Notes under the pieces: model-generated
Told to the model about the DNA's origin: nothing
What the model saw: only the letters and a program-made list of their open reading frames with translations
Database searches by the model: none
NCBI RefSeq assembly: GCF_014269035.2
Contig: NZ_JABWRP020000027.1
Span: forward strand, 1-54,932
From: Pseudomonas vlassakiae
GTDB taxonomy: Bacteria; Pseudomonadota; Gammaproteobacteria; Pseudomonadales; Pseudomonadaceae
Direction: 5' to 3'
DNA: 54,932 nt
Part shown: one piece after another, positions 9,365 to 17,391 of the stretch
Numbering within the stretch: the first letter of the stretch is position 1
Layout: each line of letters starts with the position of its first letter
Translations under genes and position numbers: made by a program

Positions 9365-10384
9365 ATGAGTAACGAAAGCATTAACTGGGACAAGCTGGGT
9401 TTCGACTACATCAAGACCGACAAGCGCTACCTGTCCGTATGGCGCAATGGTGAGTGGGACAAAGGCACCCTGACCGAAGACAACGTGCTGCACATCAGTG
9501 AAGGCTCCACCGCCCTGCACTATGGCCAGCAGTGCTTCGAAGGCCTCAAGGCCTACCGTTGCAAGGACGGCTCGATCAACCTGTTCCGCCCAGACCAGAA
9601 CGCCGCCCGCATGCAGCGCAGCTGCGCGCGCCTGCTGATGCCGCAGGTGCCGACCGATGTCTTCATCGAAGCGTGCAAGCAAGTGGTCAAGGCCAACGAG
9701 AAGTTCGTCCCGCCGCACGGCAAAGGCGCCCTGTACCTGCGCCCGTTCGTCATCGGCACCGGCGACAACATTGGCGTGCGCACCGCCCCCGAGTTCATCT
9801 TCTCGATCTTCGCAATCCCGGTTGGCTCGTACTTCAAGGGCGGCATGAAACCGCACAACTTCCAGATCTCCAGCTTCGACCGTGCCGCCCCTCAGGGCAC
9901 TGGCGCAGCCAAGGTCGGTGGTAACTACGCGGCCAGCCTGCAGCCAGGCGCCGAGGCCAAGAAGGCCAACTTCGCCGACGCCATCTACCTCGATCCGCTG
10001 ACCCATACCAAGATCGAGGAAGTCGGTTCGGCCAACTTCTTCGGCATCACCGCCAACAACGAATTCGTCACCCCGAAATCGGCCTCGGTACTGCCAGGCA
10101 TCACCCGCCTGTCGCTGATGGAACTGGCACAAGCGCGCCTGGGCCTGACCGTGATCGAAGGCGACGTCGAGATCAACAAGCTCGACCGCTTCGTCGAAGC
10201 CGGCGCTTGCGGTACCGCTGCGGTGATCACCCCGATCGGTGGTATCGAGTACAACGGCAAGCTGCACGTGTTCCACGATCTGGAAAAGGTCGGCCCGGTC
10301 ACCCAGAAGCTCTACAACGAGCTGACCGGCATCCAGAGCGGCGACGTCGAAGCGCCAGCCGGCTGGATCGTCAAGGTCGCCTGA
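9365..10384 (+). CDS. ilvE: Branched-chain amino acid aminotransferase
   Basis: PLP enzyme of fold type IV (339 residues) that transfers the amino group between glutamate and the 2-oxo acids of Leu, Ile and Val. The Schiff-base lysine is Lys183 in AAKVGGNYAAS. The length and the motif FEGLKAYR place it in the longer BCAT (human and Corynebacterium-like) branch rather than the E. coli-size IlvE. ATG at 9365 has a GAGGGTG site. A strong terminator follows. Confidence 0.95.
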   Translation: MSNESINWDKLGFDYIKTDKRYLSVWRNGEWDKGTLTEDNVLHISEGSTALHYGQQCFEGLKAYRCKDGSINLFRPDQNAARMQRSCARLLMPQVPTDVFIEACKQVVKANEKFVPPHGKGALYLRPFVIGTGDNIGVRTAPEFIFSIFAIPVGSYFKGGMKPHNFQISSFDRAAPQGTGAAKVGGNYAASLQPGAEAKKANFADAIYLDPLTHTKIEEVGSANFFGITANNEFVTPKSASVLPGITRLSLMELAQARLGLTVIEGDVEINKLDRFVEAGACGTAAVITPIGGIEYNGKLHVFHDLEKVGPVTQKLYNELTGIQSGDVEAPAGWIVKVA

Positions 10385-10406
10385 GACGCTGCACCACGCT
10401 GATCGA

Positions 10407-10444
10407 CGGGGCATGCCAGACACTGGCATGCCCCGTTTTGTTTT
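10407..10444 (+). terminator. Intrinsic terminator of ilvE
   Basis: Perfect 13-bp stem (CGGGGCATGCCAG at 10407-10419 and its complement at 10423-10435) with a 3-nt loop, followed directly by TTTTGTTTT. This is the clearest Rho-independent terminator in the window and separates ilvE from the two-component system. Confidence 0.92.
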
Positions 10445-10529
10445 ACCCGGCGTAGATGAATTTTTCTTAAATCGCCGTTTGGCTATTCTTTGGCACAATC
10501 AAGTCTCCAATAGACGCCCAGGAACGAGC

Positions 10530-11210
10530 ATGCCACGCGTACTGACCATCGAAGACGACGCCGTCACCGGCCAGGAAATCGTCGCCGAACTCTCCAGCCA
10601 CGGCCTGGAAGTGGATTGGGCCGACAACGGCCGCGAGGGCCTGGCCAAGGCCATCGCCGGCGGTTACGACCTGATCACCGTAGACCGGATGCTGCCCGAG
10701 GTCGATGGCCTGACGATCGTCACCACCCTGCGCAACCTGAAAATCACCACGCCGATCCTGATGATCAGCGCCCTGTCCGACGTGGATGAGCGCGTGCGCG
10801 GCCTGCGCGCCGGCGGCGACGACTACCTGACCAAGCCGTTCGCCTCCGACGAAATGGCGGCACGGGTCGAAGTGTTGTTGCGCCGCAACAGTGTACCGAT
10901 GACCCAGACCCGCCTGCAGGTCGCCGACCTGCAGCTGGACCTGATCAGCCACGAAGCCCGCCGCGGCGAGCAGACCCTCAACCTGCTACCCACCGAGTAC
11001 AAACTGCTGGAATACCTGATGCGCCACAGCGGCCAGGTGATCACGCGGATGATGATCTTCGAGGAAGTCTGGGGCTACCACTTCGACCCGGGCACCAACC
11101 TGATCGACGTGCACATCGGGCGCCTGCGCAAGAAAATCGACTCCCCCGGCCAGTCGCCGCTGATCCGTACGGTACGGGGCTCGGGCTATGCCATTGCTGA
11201 ACCCGTCTAA
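10530..11210 (+). CDS. OmpR-family response regulator
   Basis: A 226-residue two-component regulator: a receiver domain (about 1-115) with acidic pocket EDD, phospho-acceptor Asp52 (TVDRMLP) and Lys102 (LTKPF), then a winged-helix DNA-binding domain ending TVRGSGYAIAEP. The ATG at 10530 is chosen over upstream starts because it gives the normal MPRVLTIEDD beginning and avoids running into the ilvE terminator. It overlaps the histidine kinase gene by 23 bases. The regulon is unknown. Confidence 0.93.
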   Translation: MPRVLTIEDDAVTGQEIVAELSSHGLEVDWADNGREGLAKAIAGGYDLITVDRMLPEVDGLTIVTTLRNLKITTPILMISALSDVDERVRGLRAGGDDYLTKPFASDEMAARVEVLLRRNSVPMTQTRLQVADLQLDLISHEARRGEQTLNLLPTEYKLLEYLMRHSGQVITRMMIFEEVWGYHFDPGTNLIDVHIGRLRKKIDSPGQSPLIRTVRGSGYAIAEPV

Positions 11211-12579
11211 GGGCTGGAGCTCGTCCACCAGCCGCCTGCTGGCGCTGTACAGTTTCCTCTTCGTGGCCTGGAGCAGCATCCTCATGGGGGTGCTGTATTT
11301 CGAGGTGTCCAGCTACCTGAACAAGCTGACCCGCCACTCGATGCTGCAGCGCCAGCACCTGTTCGCACACATGAGCGGCAAGCAGCTCGACGATGCCCTG
11401 GTCGCCAGCCAGGCGTTCGAGGAACGCAGTTTCGATGCCTATGGCCTGTTCGACGCCCAGTTCAACCCGGTGGGCGGGCGGATTCGCGCGATCCCCCCGG
11501 ACCTGGGCCTGGACGGCAAGGTGCACGAACTCAAGCGCTGCCTGGATGCCGATGACCCGCACATGCCACGTGACAGCTGCGATGCGGTGGCGATCAGGGT
11601 GCAAGATGGCCGTTGGCTGGTGCTGTTCCGCGACAATGGCTCACTGTTCGTGGTCACCCGCATCATCCTGCATGCCTTGCTGTGGGGCATCTCGCTGACC
11701 CTGATTCCGGGGTTTGCCGGCTGGTACCTGCTACGCCGCCGCCCGCTCAAGCGCATTCGTGCCATTCAGGCCCAGGCCGAGCTGATCGTTGCCGGCGACC
11801 TCACCCACCGCTTGCCACTGTCAGCGCGCCGCGATGAGCTGGACATGCTGGCCGATATCGTCAACGCCATGCTCGACCGCATCGAGCGGCTGATGCATGA
11901 AGTCAAAGGCGTCTGCGACAACATCGCCCACGACTTGCGCACGCCCCTTACCCGCTTGCGGGCCCAGCTTTACCGTATTCGTCAGCAAAGCGCGCACGAT
12001 TCACCACAAGCCGAAGCGCTGGACCAGGCGATTGGTGAGACCGATACGTTGATGGCACGCTTTCGTGGCTTGCTGCGCATCAGCGAGCTGGAAGACCGCC
12101 AGCGCCGCGCCGGCTTCGTTCAGCTTGATCCGCACGACTTGCTGGTGGAACTGCACGACTTCTATCTGCCGCTGGCCGAAGATGGCGGCATTCGCCTCAA
12201 CCTGGAACAGCCGGCCCAGTTACCGGCGCTGCACGGTGATCGCGAGTTGCTGTTCGAAGCACTGGCCAACCTGGTGGGCAATGCCATCAAGTTCACGCCC
12301 GAAGACGGCCGGGTTGCCATCAAGGCGACCCAGGATGAGCTGGGGGTGCACATTGCCGTCGAAGACAGCGGGCCGGGGATTCCCGAAGAGGAGCGCGCTG
12401 CGGTGCTGAAGCGGTTCTATCGCAGCGAGGAAGGCCACCGCCATTCCGGGTTCGGGCTGGGGTTGTCGATCGTTGCCGCGATCGTCGACCTGCACGGGTT
12501 CGGGCTGGAGATTGGCGAGAGCGAGCTGGGTGGGGCGAAACTGGTGTTGCACTGCCCGCTGGCCGGGGTAGCCAAGTAA
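11188..12579 (+). CDS. Sensor histidine kinase
   Basis: A 463-residue inner-membrane kinase partner of the preceding regulator. An N-terminal transmembrane helix (about 12-33), a periplasmic sensor of roughly 130 residues, a second helix near 165-185, a HAMP linker (RRRPLKRIRAIQAQAELI), the H-box with His248 (NIAHDLRTPLTRLR), N-box LVGNAIKFTP, and G-boxes DSGPGIP and GFGLGLSI. All catalytic elements are intact. It is translated from an ATG inside the regulator's 3' end. The signal is not deducible. Confidence 0.93.
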   Translation: MPLLNPSKGWSSSTSRLLALYSFLFVAWSSILMGVLYFEVSSYLNKLTRHSMLQRQHLFAHMSGKQLDDALVASQAFEERSFDAYGLFDAQFNPVGGRIRAIPPDLGLDGKVHELKRCLDADDPHMPRDSCDAVAIRVQDGRWLVLFRDNGSLFVVTRIILHALLWGISLTLIPGFAGWYLLRRRPLKRIRAIQAQAELIVAGDLTHRLPLSARRDELDMLADIVNAMLDRIERLMHEVKGVCDNIAHDLRTPLTRLRAQLYRIRQQSAHDSPQAEALDQAIGETDTLMARFRGLLRISELEDRQRRAGFVQLDPHDLLVELHDFYLPLAEDGGIRLNLEQPAQLPALHGDRELLFEALANLVGNAIKFTPEDGRVAIKATQDELGVHIAVEDSGPGIPEEERAAVLKRFYRSEEGHRHSGFGLGLSIVAAIVDLHGFGLEIGESELGGAKLVLHCPLAGVAK

Positions 12580-12583
12580 AAGC

Positions 12584-12703
12584 CGGGGCCGCTTTGCGGC
12601 CCATCGCGGCCAAAGCTGCTCCTGCAGGGGCTGCACCACGCTTGCATGCTGCGCGGTCCCTGTAGGAGCGGCTTTAGCCGCGATGGGCTGCAAAGCAGCC
12701 CCC
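12584..12703. repeat. Pair of inverted REP elements
   Basis: Two REP-like palindromes in opposite orientation: 12584-12630, with the core GCCGCTTTGCGGCCCATCG, and 12657-12703, with GGAGCGGCTTTAGCCGCGA. They lie between the convergent histidine kinase and cysS genes. They could limit read-through from both sides. Pseudomonas REP sequences typically occur as such pairs at 3' ends. Confidence 0.85.
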
Positions 12704-12713
12704 GTTACGCCGA

Positions 12714-14096
12714 TCAGTCAGCCAGACGCCAGGTAGTAGCGCCCTTGCTGTCTTCCAGCACCACACCCATGGCCGTGATCTGGTCACGGATACGGTCGGA
12801 CTCAGCCCAGTTCTTGTCCGCACGCGCCTGCAGACGCGCCTGGATCAAGGCTTCCACCTGCGCCGCATCGACCTTGCCTTCGGCGCCGGCACGCAGGAAA
12901 TCATCGGCCTCCAGCTGCAGCACACCCAGCACATCGCCCAGCTCACGCAGGCGACCGGCCAGGCCCGCCGCCGCATCGACATCGCTGTCACGCAGGCGGT
13001 TGATCTCGCGCACCAGGTCAAACAGCACGGCGCACGCTTCCGGGGTACCGAAGTCGTCGTTCATCGCCACGCTGAAGCGCTCTACGAACGCCTCGCCACC
13101 CTTGGCGGCAACCCGCGGCAGGCCACGCAGCGCGTGGTAGAAGCGCTCCAGGGCGCCCTTGGCATCGCGCAGGCTGTCTTCGGAGTAGTTGATGGCGCTG
13201 CGGTAGTGGCTGGCCACCAGCAGGTAGCGCACCACCTCCGGGTGATACTTGTCGAGCACGTCGCGAATGGTGAAGAAGTTGTTCAGCGACTTGGACATCT
13301 TCTCGCCGTTGATACGGATCATGCCGCAGTGCATCCAGCTGTTGGCGTACTGCTTGCCAGTGGCCGCCTCGCTCTGCGCGATCTCGTTCTCGTGGTGCGG
13401 GAACTCCAGGTCGCTGCCACCGCCGTGGATGTCGAAGCTCTCACCCAGGCAGCAGGTGGACATCACCGAGCACTCGATGTGCCAGCCCGGACGGCCCGGG
13501 CCCCACGGCGAATCCCAGTACGGCTCGCCCGGCTTGACGCCTTTCCACAGGACGAAGTCCAGTGGGTCCTGCTTGGCCTCGTCGACCTCGATGCGGGCAC
13601 CGATGCGCAGGTCTTCGATCTTCTTGCGCGACAGCTTGCCGTAACCGGCGAACTTGCCGACCCGGTAGTACACGTCGCCGTTGCCGGGCGAGTAGGCGTA
13701 GCCCTTGTCGATCAAGGTCTGGATCATCGCGTGCATGCCGGCGATATGGTCGGTGGCACGCGGCTCCAGGTCCGGCTTGAGGATGTTCAGGCGGCGCTCG
13801 TCTTCGTGCATCGCGTCGATCATGCGCGCGGTCAGGGCATCGAACGCCTCGCCGTTTTCGTTGGCGCGGTTGATGATCTTGTCGTCGATGTCGGTGATGT
13901 TGCGCACGTAGGTCAGGTCGTAGCCGCTTTTACGCAGCCAGCGGGTCACCAGGTCGAACGCCACCATGCTGCGGCCATGGCCAAGGTGGCAGTAGTCGTA
14001 CACGGTCATGCCGCACACGTACATGCGCACCTTGTTGCCATCGAGCGGCTTGAAGGCCTCCTTGGTCTTGCTCAGCGTGTTGTAGATGGTAAGCAC
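12714..14096 (-). CDS. cysS: Cysteinyl-tRNA synthetase
   Basis: Class I aminoacyl-tRNA synthetase (460 residues) charging tRNA-Cys. The HIGH-type motif is HLGHGR near residue 37, the KMSKS motif is intact (GEKMSKSLNNF), and zinc ligands are present (Cys28 in VCGMTVYD, and the STCCLGESFDIHGGG region). The length is standard. It lies 9 bases downstream of glnS in the same direction, so the two synthetases form an operon. Confidence 0.97.
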   Translation of the reverse strand: MLTIYNTLSKTKEAFKPLDGNKVRMYVCGMTVYDYCHLGHGRSMVAFDLVTRWLRKSGYDLTYVRNITDIDDKIINRANENGEAFDALTARMIDAMHEDERRLNILKPDLEPRATDHIAGMHAMIQTLIDKGYAYSPGNGDVYYRVGKFAGYGKLSRKKIEDLRIGARIEVDEAKQDPLDFVLWKGVKPGEPYWDSPWGPGRPGWHIECSVMSTCCLGESFDIHGGGSDLEFPHHENEIAQSEAATGKQYANSWMHCGMIRINGEKMSKSLNNFFTIRDVLDKYHPEVVRYLLVASHYRSAINYSEDSLRDAKGALERFYHALRGLPRVAAKGGEAFVERFSVAMNDDFGTPEACAVLFDLVREINRLRDSDVDAAAGLAGRLRELGDVLGVLQLEADDFLRAGAEGKVDAAQVEALIQARLQARADKNWAESDRIRDQITAMGVVLEDSKGATTWRLAD

Positions 14097-14105
14097 GGCG
14101 GTTCC

Positions 14106-15809
14106 TTAGCTGCCCCAGGAGTCACGCAGGGTGACGGTGCGGTTGAACACCGGGCGACCCGGCTGGCTGTCCTTGAGGTCGGCGCAGAAGTAGCCTTCGC
14201 GCTCGAACTGGAAGCGGTCCTCAGGCTGCGCCTGGCCCAGCGATGGCTCGGCGCGGCAGGCCTTCAGCACTTGCAGCGAATCCGGGTTGATGTTGTCGAG
14301 GAAGCTGCCGCCGTCTTCGGTCTTTTCCGGGTTGGCGGAGCGGAACAGGCGGTCGTACAGGCGCACTTCGCACTCGACACTGCCTTCGGCCGGTACCCAG
14401 TGGATCACGCCCTTGACCTTGCGGCCTTCCGGGTTCTTGCCCAGGGTGTCCGGGTCATACGAGCAGCGCAGCTCGACGATGTTGCCGTCGGCATCCTTGA
14501 TCGCCTCGTCGGCGCGGATCACGTAGCTGCCGCGCAGGCGCACTTCACCGGCGGGCTCCAGGCGCTTGTAGCCCTTTGGCGGCTCTTCCATGAAGTCGTC
14601 GCGGTCGATGTACAGCTCGCGGGCGAACGGCAGCACGCGCATGCCCATGTCTTCCTTCGGGTGGCGCGGCAGTTCAAGCTGCTCGACCTGGCCTTGCGGA
14701 TAGTTGGTGATGACCACCTTCAGCGGGCGCAGCACGCACATGGCGCGTGGCGCGGTGCGGTCGAGGTCGTCACGGATACTGAATTCGAGCATCGACATGT
14801 CGACCACGCCGTCGGAACGGTTGGTACCGATCATTTCGCAGAAGTTGCGGATCGACGCCGGGGTATAGCCGCGGCGGCGGAAGCCCGACAGGGTCGACAT
14901 GCGCGGGTCGTCCCAGGCACTGACGTGCTTTTCGTCGACCAGTTGCTTGAGCTTGCGCTTGGAGGTGATGGTGTAGTTCAGGTTCAGGCGGCTGAACTCG
15001 TACTGGCGCGGGTGCGCCGGGACCGGCAGGTTGTCGAGGAACCAGTCGTACAGCGGGCGGTGGCCTTCGAACTCGAGGGTGCAGATCGAGTGGGTGATGC
15101 CTTCGATGGCGTCCGACTGCCCGTGGGTGAAGTCGTAGTTCGGGTAGATGCACCACTTGTCACCGGTCTGGTGGTGGTGGGCATGGCGGATGCGGTACAG
15201 GATCGGGTCGCGCAGGTTCATGTTCGGCGAAGCCATGTCGATCTTGGCACGCAGCACGCGCTCGCCATCCTTGAACTCGCCGGCCTTCATGCGCGCGAAC
15301 AGGTCGAGGTTCTCCTCGACGCCGCGCTCGCGGAACGGGCTGTTCTTGCCGGGCTCGGTCAGGCTGCCACGGTATTCCTTGGCCTGATCAGGGGTCAGGT
15401 CGCAGACATAGGCCTTGCCACGCTTGATCAGTTCAACGGCCCAGTCGTGCAGCTGGTCGAAGTAGTCGGAGGCATAGCGCACCTCGCCAGCCCAGTCGAA
15501 GCCCAGCCATTTCACGTCGCGCTGGATGGCGTCGATGTATTCCTGGTCTTCCTTGGCCGGGTTGGTGTCGTCGAAGCGCAGGTGGCAGACGCCGCCGAAC
15601 TCCTTGGCCAGGCCGAAGTTGACACAGATCGACTTGGCGTGGCCGATGTGCAGGTAGCCATTGGGCTCCGGCGGGAAGCGGGTGACGATGCTGCTGTGCT
15701 TGCCCGAGTCCAGGTCGGCCTGGATGATCGGCCGCAGGAAGTTCGCAGGGACAGCGGGGGCGCCTTTGGCAGCGGCGTTGGGCGCGTTGTCGGCAGTGGG
15801 CTTGCTCAT
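14106..15809 (-). CDS. glnS: Glutaminyl-tRNA synthetase
   Basis: Class Ic synthetase (567 residues) charging tRNA-Gln. HIGH motif in PPEPNGYLHIGHAKS; KMSKS variant in TITSKRKLKQL; C-terminal anticodon-binding barrels include NRTVTLRDSWG at the end. ATG at 15809 has an AAGGAT site; an upstream ATG at 15884 lacks support. An N-terminal Ala/Pro-rich tail precedes the conserved NFLRPII. First gene of the glnS-cysS operon. Confidence 0.97.
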   Translation of the reverse strand: MSKPTADNAPNAAAKGAPAVPANFLRPIIQADLDSGKHSSIVTRFPPEPNGYLHIGHAKSICVNFGLAKEFGGVCHLRFDDTNPAKEDQEYIDAIQRDVKWLGFDWAGEVRYASDYFDQLHDWAVELIKRGKAYVCDLTPDQAKEYRGSLTEPGKNSPFRERGVEENLDLFARMKAGEFKDGERVLRAKIDMASPNMNLRDPILYRIRHAHHHQTGDKWCIYPNYDFTHGQSDAIEGITHSICTLEFEGHRPLYDWFLDNLPVPAHPRQYEFSRLNLNYTITSKRKLKQLVDEKHVSAWDDPRMSTLSGFRRRGYTPASIRNFCEMIGTNRSDGVVDMSMLEFSIRDDLDRTAPRAMCVLRPLKVVITNYPQGQVEQLELPRHPKEDMGMRVLPFARELYIDRDDFMEEPPKGYKRLEPAGEVRLRGSYVIRADEAIKDADGNIVELRCSYDPDTLGKNPEGRKVKGVIHWVPAEGSVECEVRLYDRLFRSANPEKTEDGGSFLDNINPDSLQVLKACRAEPSLGQAQPEDRFQFEREGYFCADLKDSQPGRPVFNRTVTLRDSWGS

Positions 15810-15864
15810 AGGATCCTTGAATGCACGTGTCCGGCCTGGGTAGGCCGATTGAATCAAAGGGCCT

Positions 15865-15870
15865 ATCATA
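15865..15870 (-). promoter_or_regulatory. Candidate -10 element upstream of glnS
   Basis: On the minus strand TATGAT lies at 15870-15865, about 55 bases before the glnS start. The -35 match is weak (TGTCAG at about 18 bases spacing). Offered only as the best sigma70-like candidate in the glnS-ppiB divergent region (15810-16057). Confidence 0.3.
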
Positions 15871-16057
15871 GCCGAAGCAGTCAAGCTGCTGACAGCCGGG
15901 CACCGACAAACTGGCGCGATTTATCGCGAACCGTGCAAAATGGCCGCTGCGCGCCATGAACCATCGACATGTGTCGCGGTTGCCCGATCTTGCGTCAGGT
16001 GACTAAACGCGCCCTGCGCACCCTATTCCCGTATGCCTTGAAAGAGCGAATTTCAGC

Positions 16058-16558
16058 ATGTCCAAAGTCAAACTGACCACCAACCACGGCGACATCGTTC
16101 TGCAACTGAACGCCGAGAAAGCGCCGCTGACCACCGAAAACTTCGTTCAGTACGTCAAGGATGGCCACTACAACGGCACCGTGTTCCACCGTGTGATCAA
16201 GGGCTTCATGATTCAGGGCGGCGGTTTCGAAGCCGGCATGAACCAGAAGAAGACCCGTGCCAGCATCCAGAACGAAGCCGACAACGGCCTGAAGAACACC
16301 AAGTACAGCATTGCCATGGCCCGCACCATGGAGCCGCACTCCGCCTCGGCGCAGTTCTTCATCAACGCCGCCGACAACGACTTCCTCAACCACAGCGGCA
16401 AGAACGTACAGGGTTGGGGCTACGCCGTGTTCGGTGAAGTGACCGAAGGCCGTGAAATCGTCGATGCGATCGAAAAAGTTGCCACCGGCTCCAAGGCTGG
16501 CCACCAGGACGTGCCGAAGGACGACGTGATCATCGAGAAAGCCGAGATCATTGAGTGA
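16058..16558 (+). CDS. ppiB: Peptidyl-prolyl cis-trans isomerase B (cyclophilin)
   Basis: Cytosolic cyclophilin (166 residues) catalysing cis-trans isomerisation of Xaa-Pro bonds. Core motifs are FHRVIKGFMIQGGGF and SASAQFFINAADNDFLNH. No signal peptide is seen, so this is the PpiB rather than PpiA type. Its stop overlaps the GTG start of lpxH by 3 bases. Confidence 0.96.
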   Translation: MSKVKLTTNHGDIVLQLNAEKAPLTTENFVQYVKDGHYNGTVFHRVIKGFMIQGGGFEAGMNQKKTRASIQNEADNGLKNTKYSIAMARTMEPHSASAQFFINAADNDFLNHSGKNVQGWGYAVFGEVTEGREIVDAIEKVATGSKAGHQDVPKDDVIIEKAEIIE

Positions 16559-17277
16559 TCCTGCTGATCTCCGATCTGCACCTGCAAGAAGAACGCCCGG
16601 ACATCACCCGGGCGTTTCTTGATCTGCTCGACGGCCGCGCCCGTCACGCCAAGGCGTTGTACATCCTCGGTGATTTTTTTGAAGCGTGGATCGGCGACGA
16701 CGCCATGACACCGTTCCAGCAGTCGATCTGCCAGGCCTTGCGCCAGCTCAGCGACAGCGGCACGGCGATCTACCTGATGCATGGCAACCGCGACTTCCTG
16801 ATTGGCCAGGACTTCTGCACGGCCGCTGGCTGCACACTGCTGGCCGACCCCAGCGTGATCGAGCTGGGCGGTGAACCGGTGCTGCTGATGCATGGCGACA
16901 CCCTGTGCACCCGCGACCTGGCCTACATGAAGATGCGCCGTTACCTGCGCAACCCGGTGAGCCTGTGGATCCTTCGGCACCTGCCGCTGGCCACCCGGCA
17001 GAAACTGGCGCGCAAGCTGCGCAGCGAAAGCCGTGCGCAGACGCGCATGAAGGCTACCGAGATCGTCGACGTCACGCCGGAAGAAGTGCCGAAAGTGATG
17101 GCGGCGCACGGCGTACGCACGCTGGTGCATGGCCACACCCACCGGCCGGCGATTCACAAGCTGGTGGTCGAAGGTGAACCGGCCCGGCGCATCGTGCTGG
17201 GGGATTGGGACCGACGGGGCTGGACCTTGCAGGTCGACGGGCAAGGCTTTGCCCTGGAGCCGTTCGAGTTCTCCTGA
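16555..17277 (+). CDS. lpxH: UDP-2,3-diacylglucosamine diphosphatase LpxH
   Basis: Calcineurin-type metallophosphatase (240 residues) that cleaves UDP-2,3-diacylglucosamine to lipid X and UMP in lipid A synthesis. Metal and phosphate motifs are all present: SDLHL, GDFFEAWIGDD, GNRDFL, HGDTLC and HGHTHRP. The start is a GTG at 16555 inside the ppiB stop region, so expression is likely coupled to ppiB. Confidence 0.96.
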   Translation: MILLISDLHLQEERPDITRAFLDLLDGRARHAKALYILGDFFEAWIGDDAMTPFQQSICQALRQLSDSGTAIYLMHGNRDFLIGQDFCTAAGCTLLADPSVIELGGEPVLLMHGDTLCTRDLAYMKMRRYLRNPVSLWILRHLPLATRQKLARKLRSESRAQTRMKATEIVDVTPEEVPKVMAAHGVRTLVHGHTHRPAIHKLVVEGEPARRIVLGDWDRRGWTLQVDGQGFALEPFEFS

Positions 17278-17294
17278 AAGCCCAAGTCGCCCTT

Positions 17295-17376
17295 TTCGCG
17301 GGCTCGCCCGCTGCCACAGGGAAACCACTGGACTCAGGCCTGTGGAGTTTCCTGTGGCAGCGGGTTCACCCGCGAA
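17295..17376. repeat. Inverted pair of REP elements
   Basis: TTCGCGGGCTCGCCCGCTGC at 17295 and its inverted partner ending CGGGTTCACCCGCGAA at 17376 bracket a spacer. Each half forms its own short hairpin and the two halves can pair with each other. They lie between the convergent lpxH and the acylase gene. Confidence 0.85.
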
Positions 17377-17391
17377 CACGCCGTTACAGGT

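Noticed and set aside
13134..15959. Long 941-codon open frame opposite cysS and glnS
   Set aside because: It is antisense to two well-supported synthetase genes, a common artefact of GC-rich codon bias; the protein is low-complexity Val/Ala/Arg/His.
17295..17376. Possible CRISPR-like repeat unit
   Set aside because: Only two inverted REP halves are present, with no regular spacers or repeat array.
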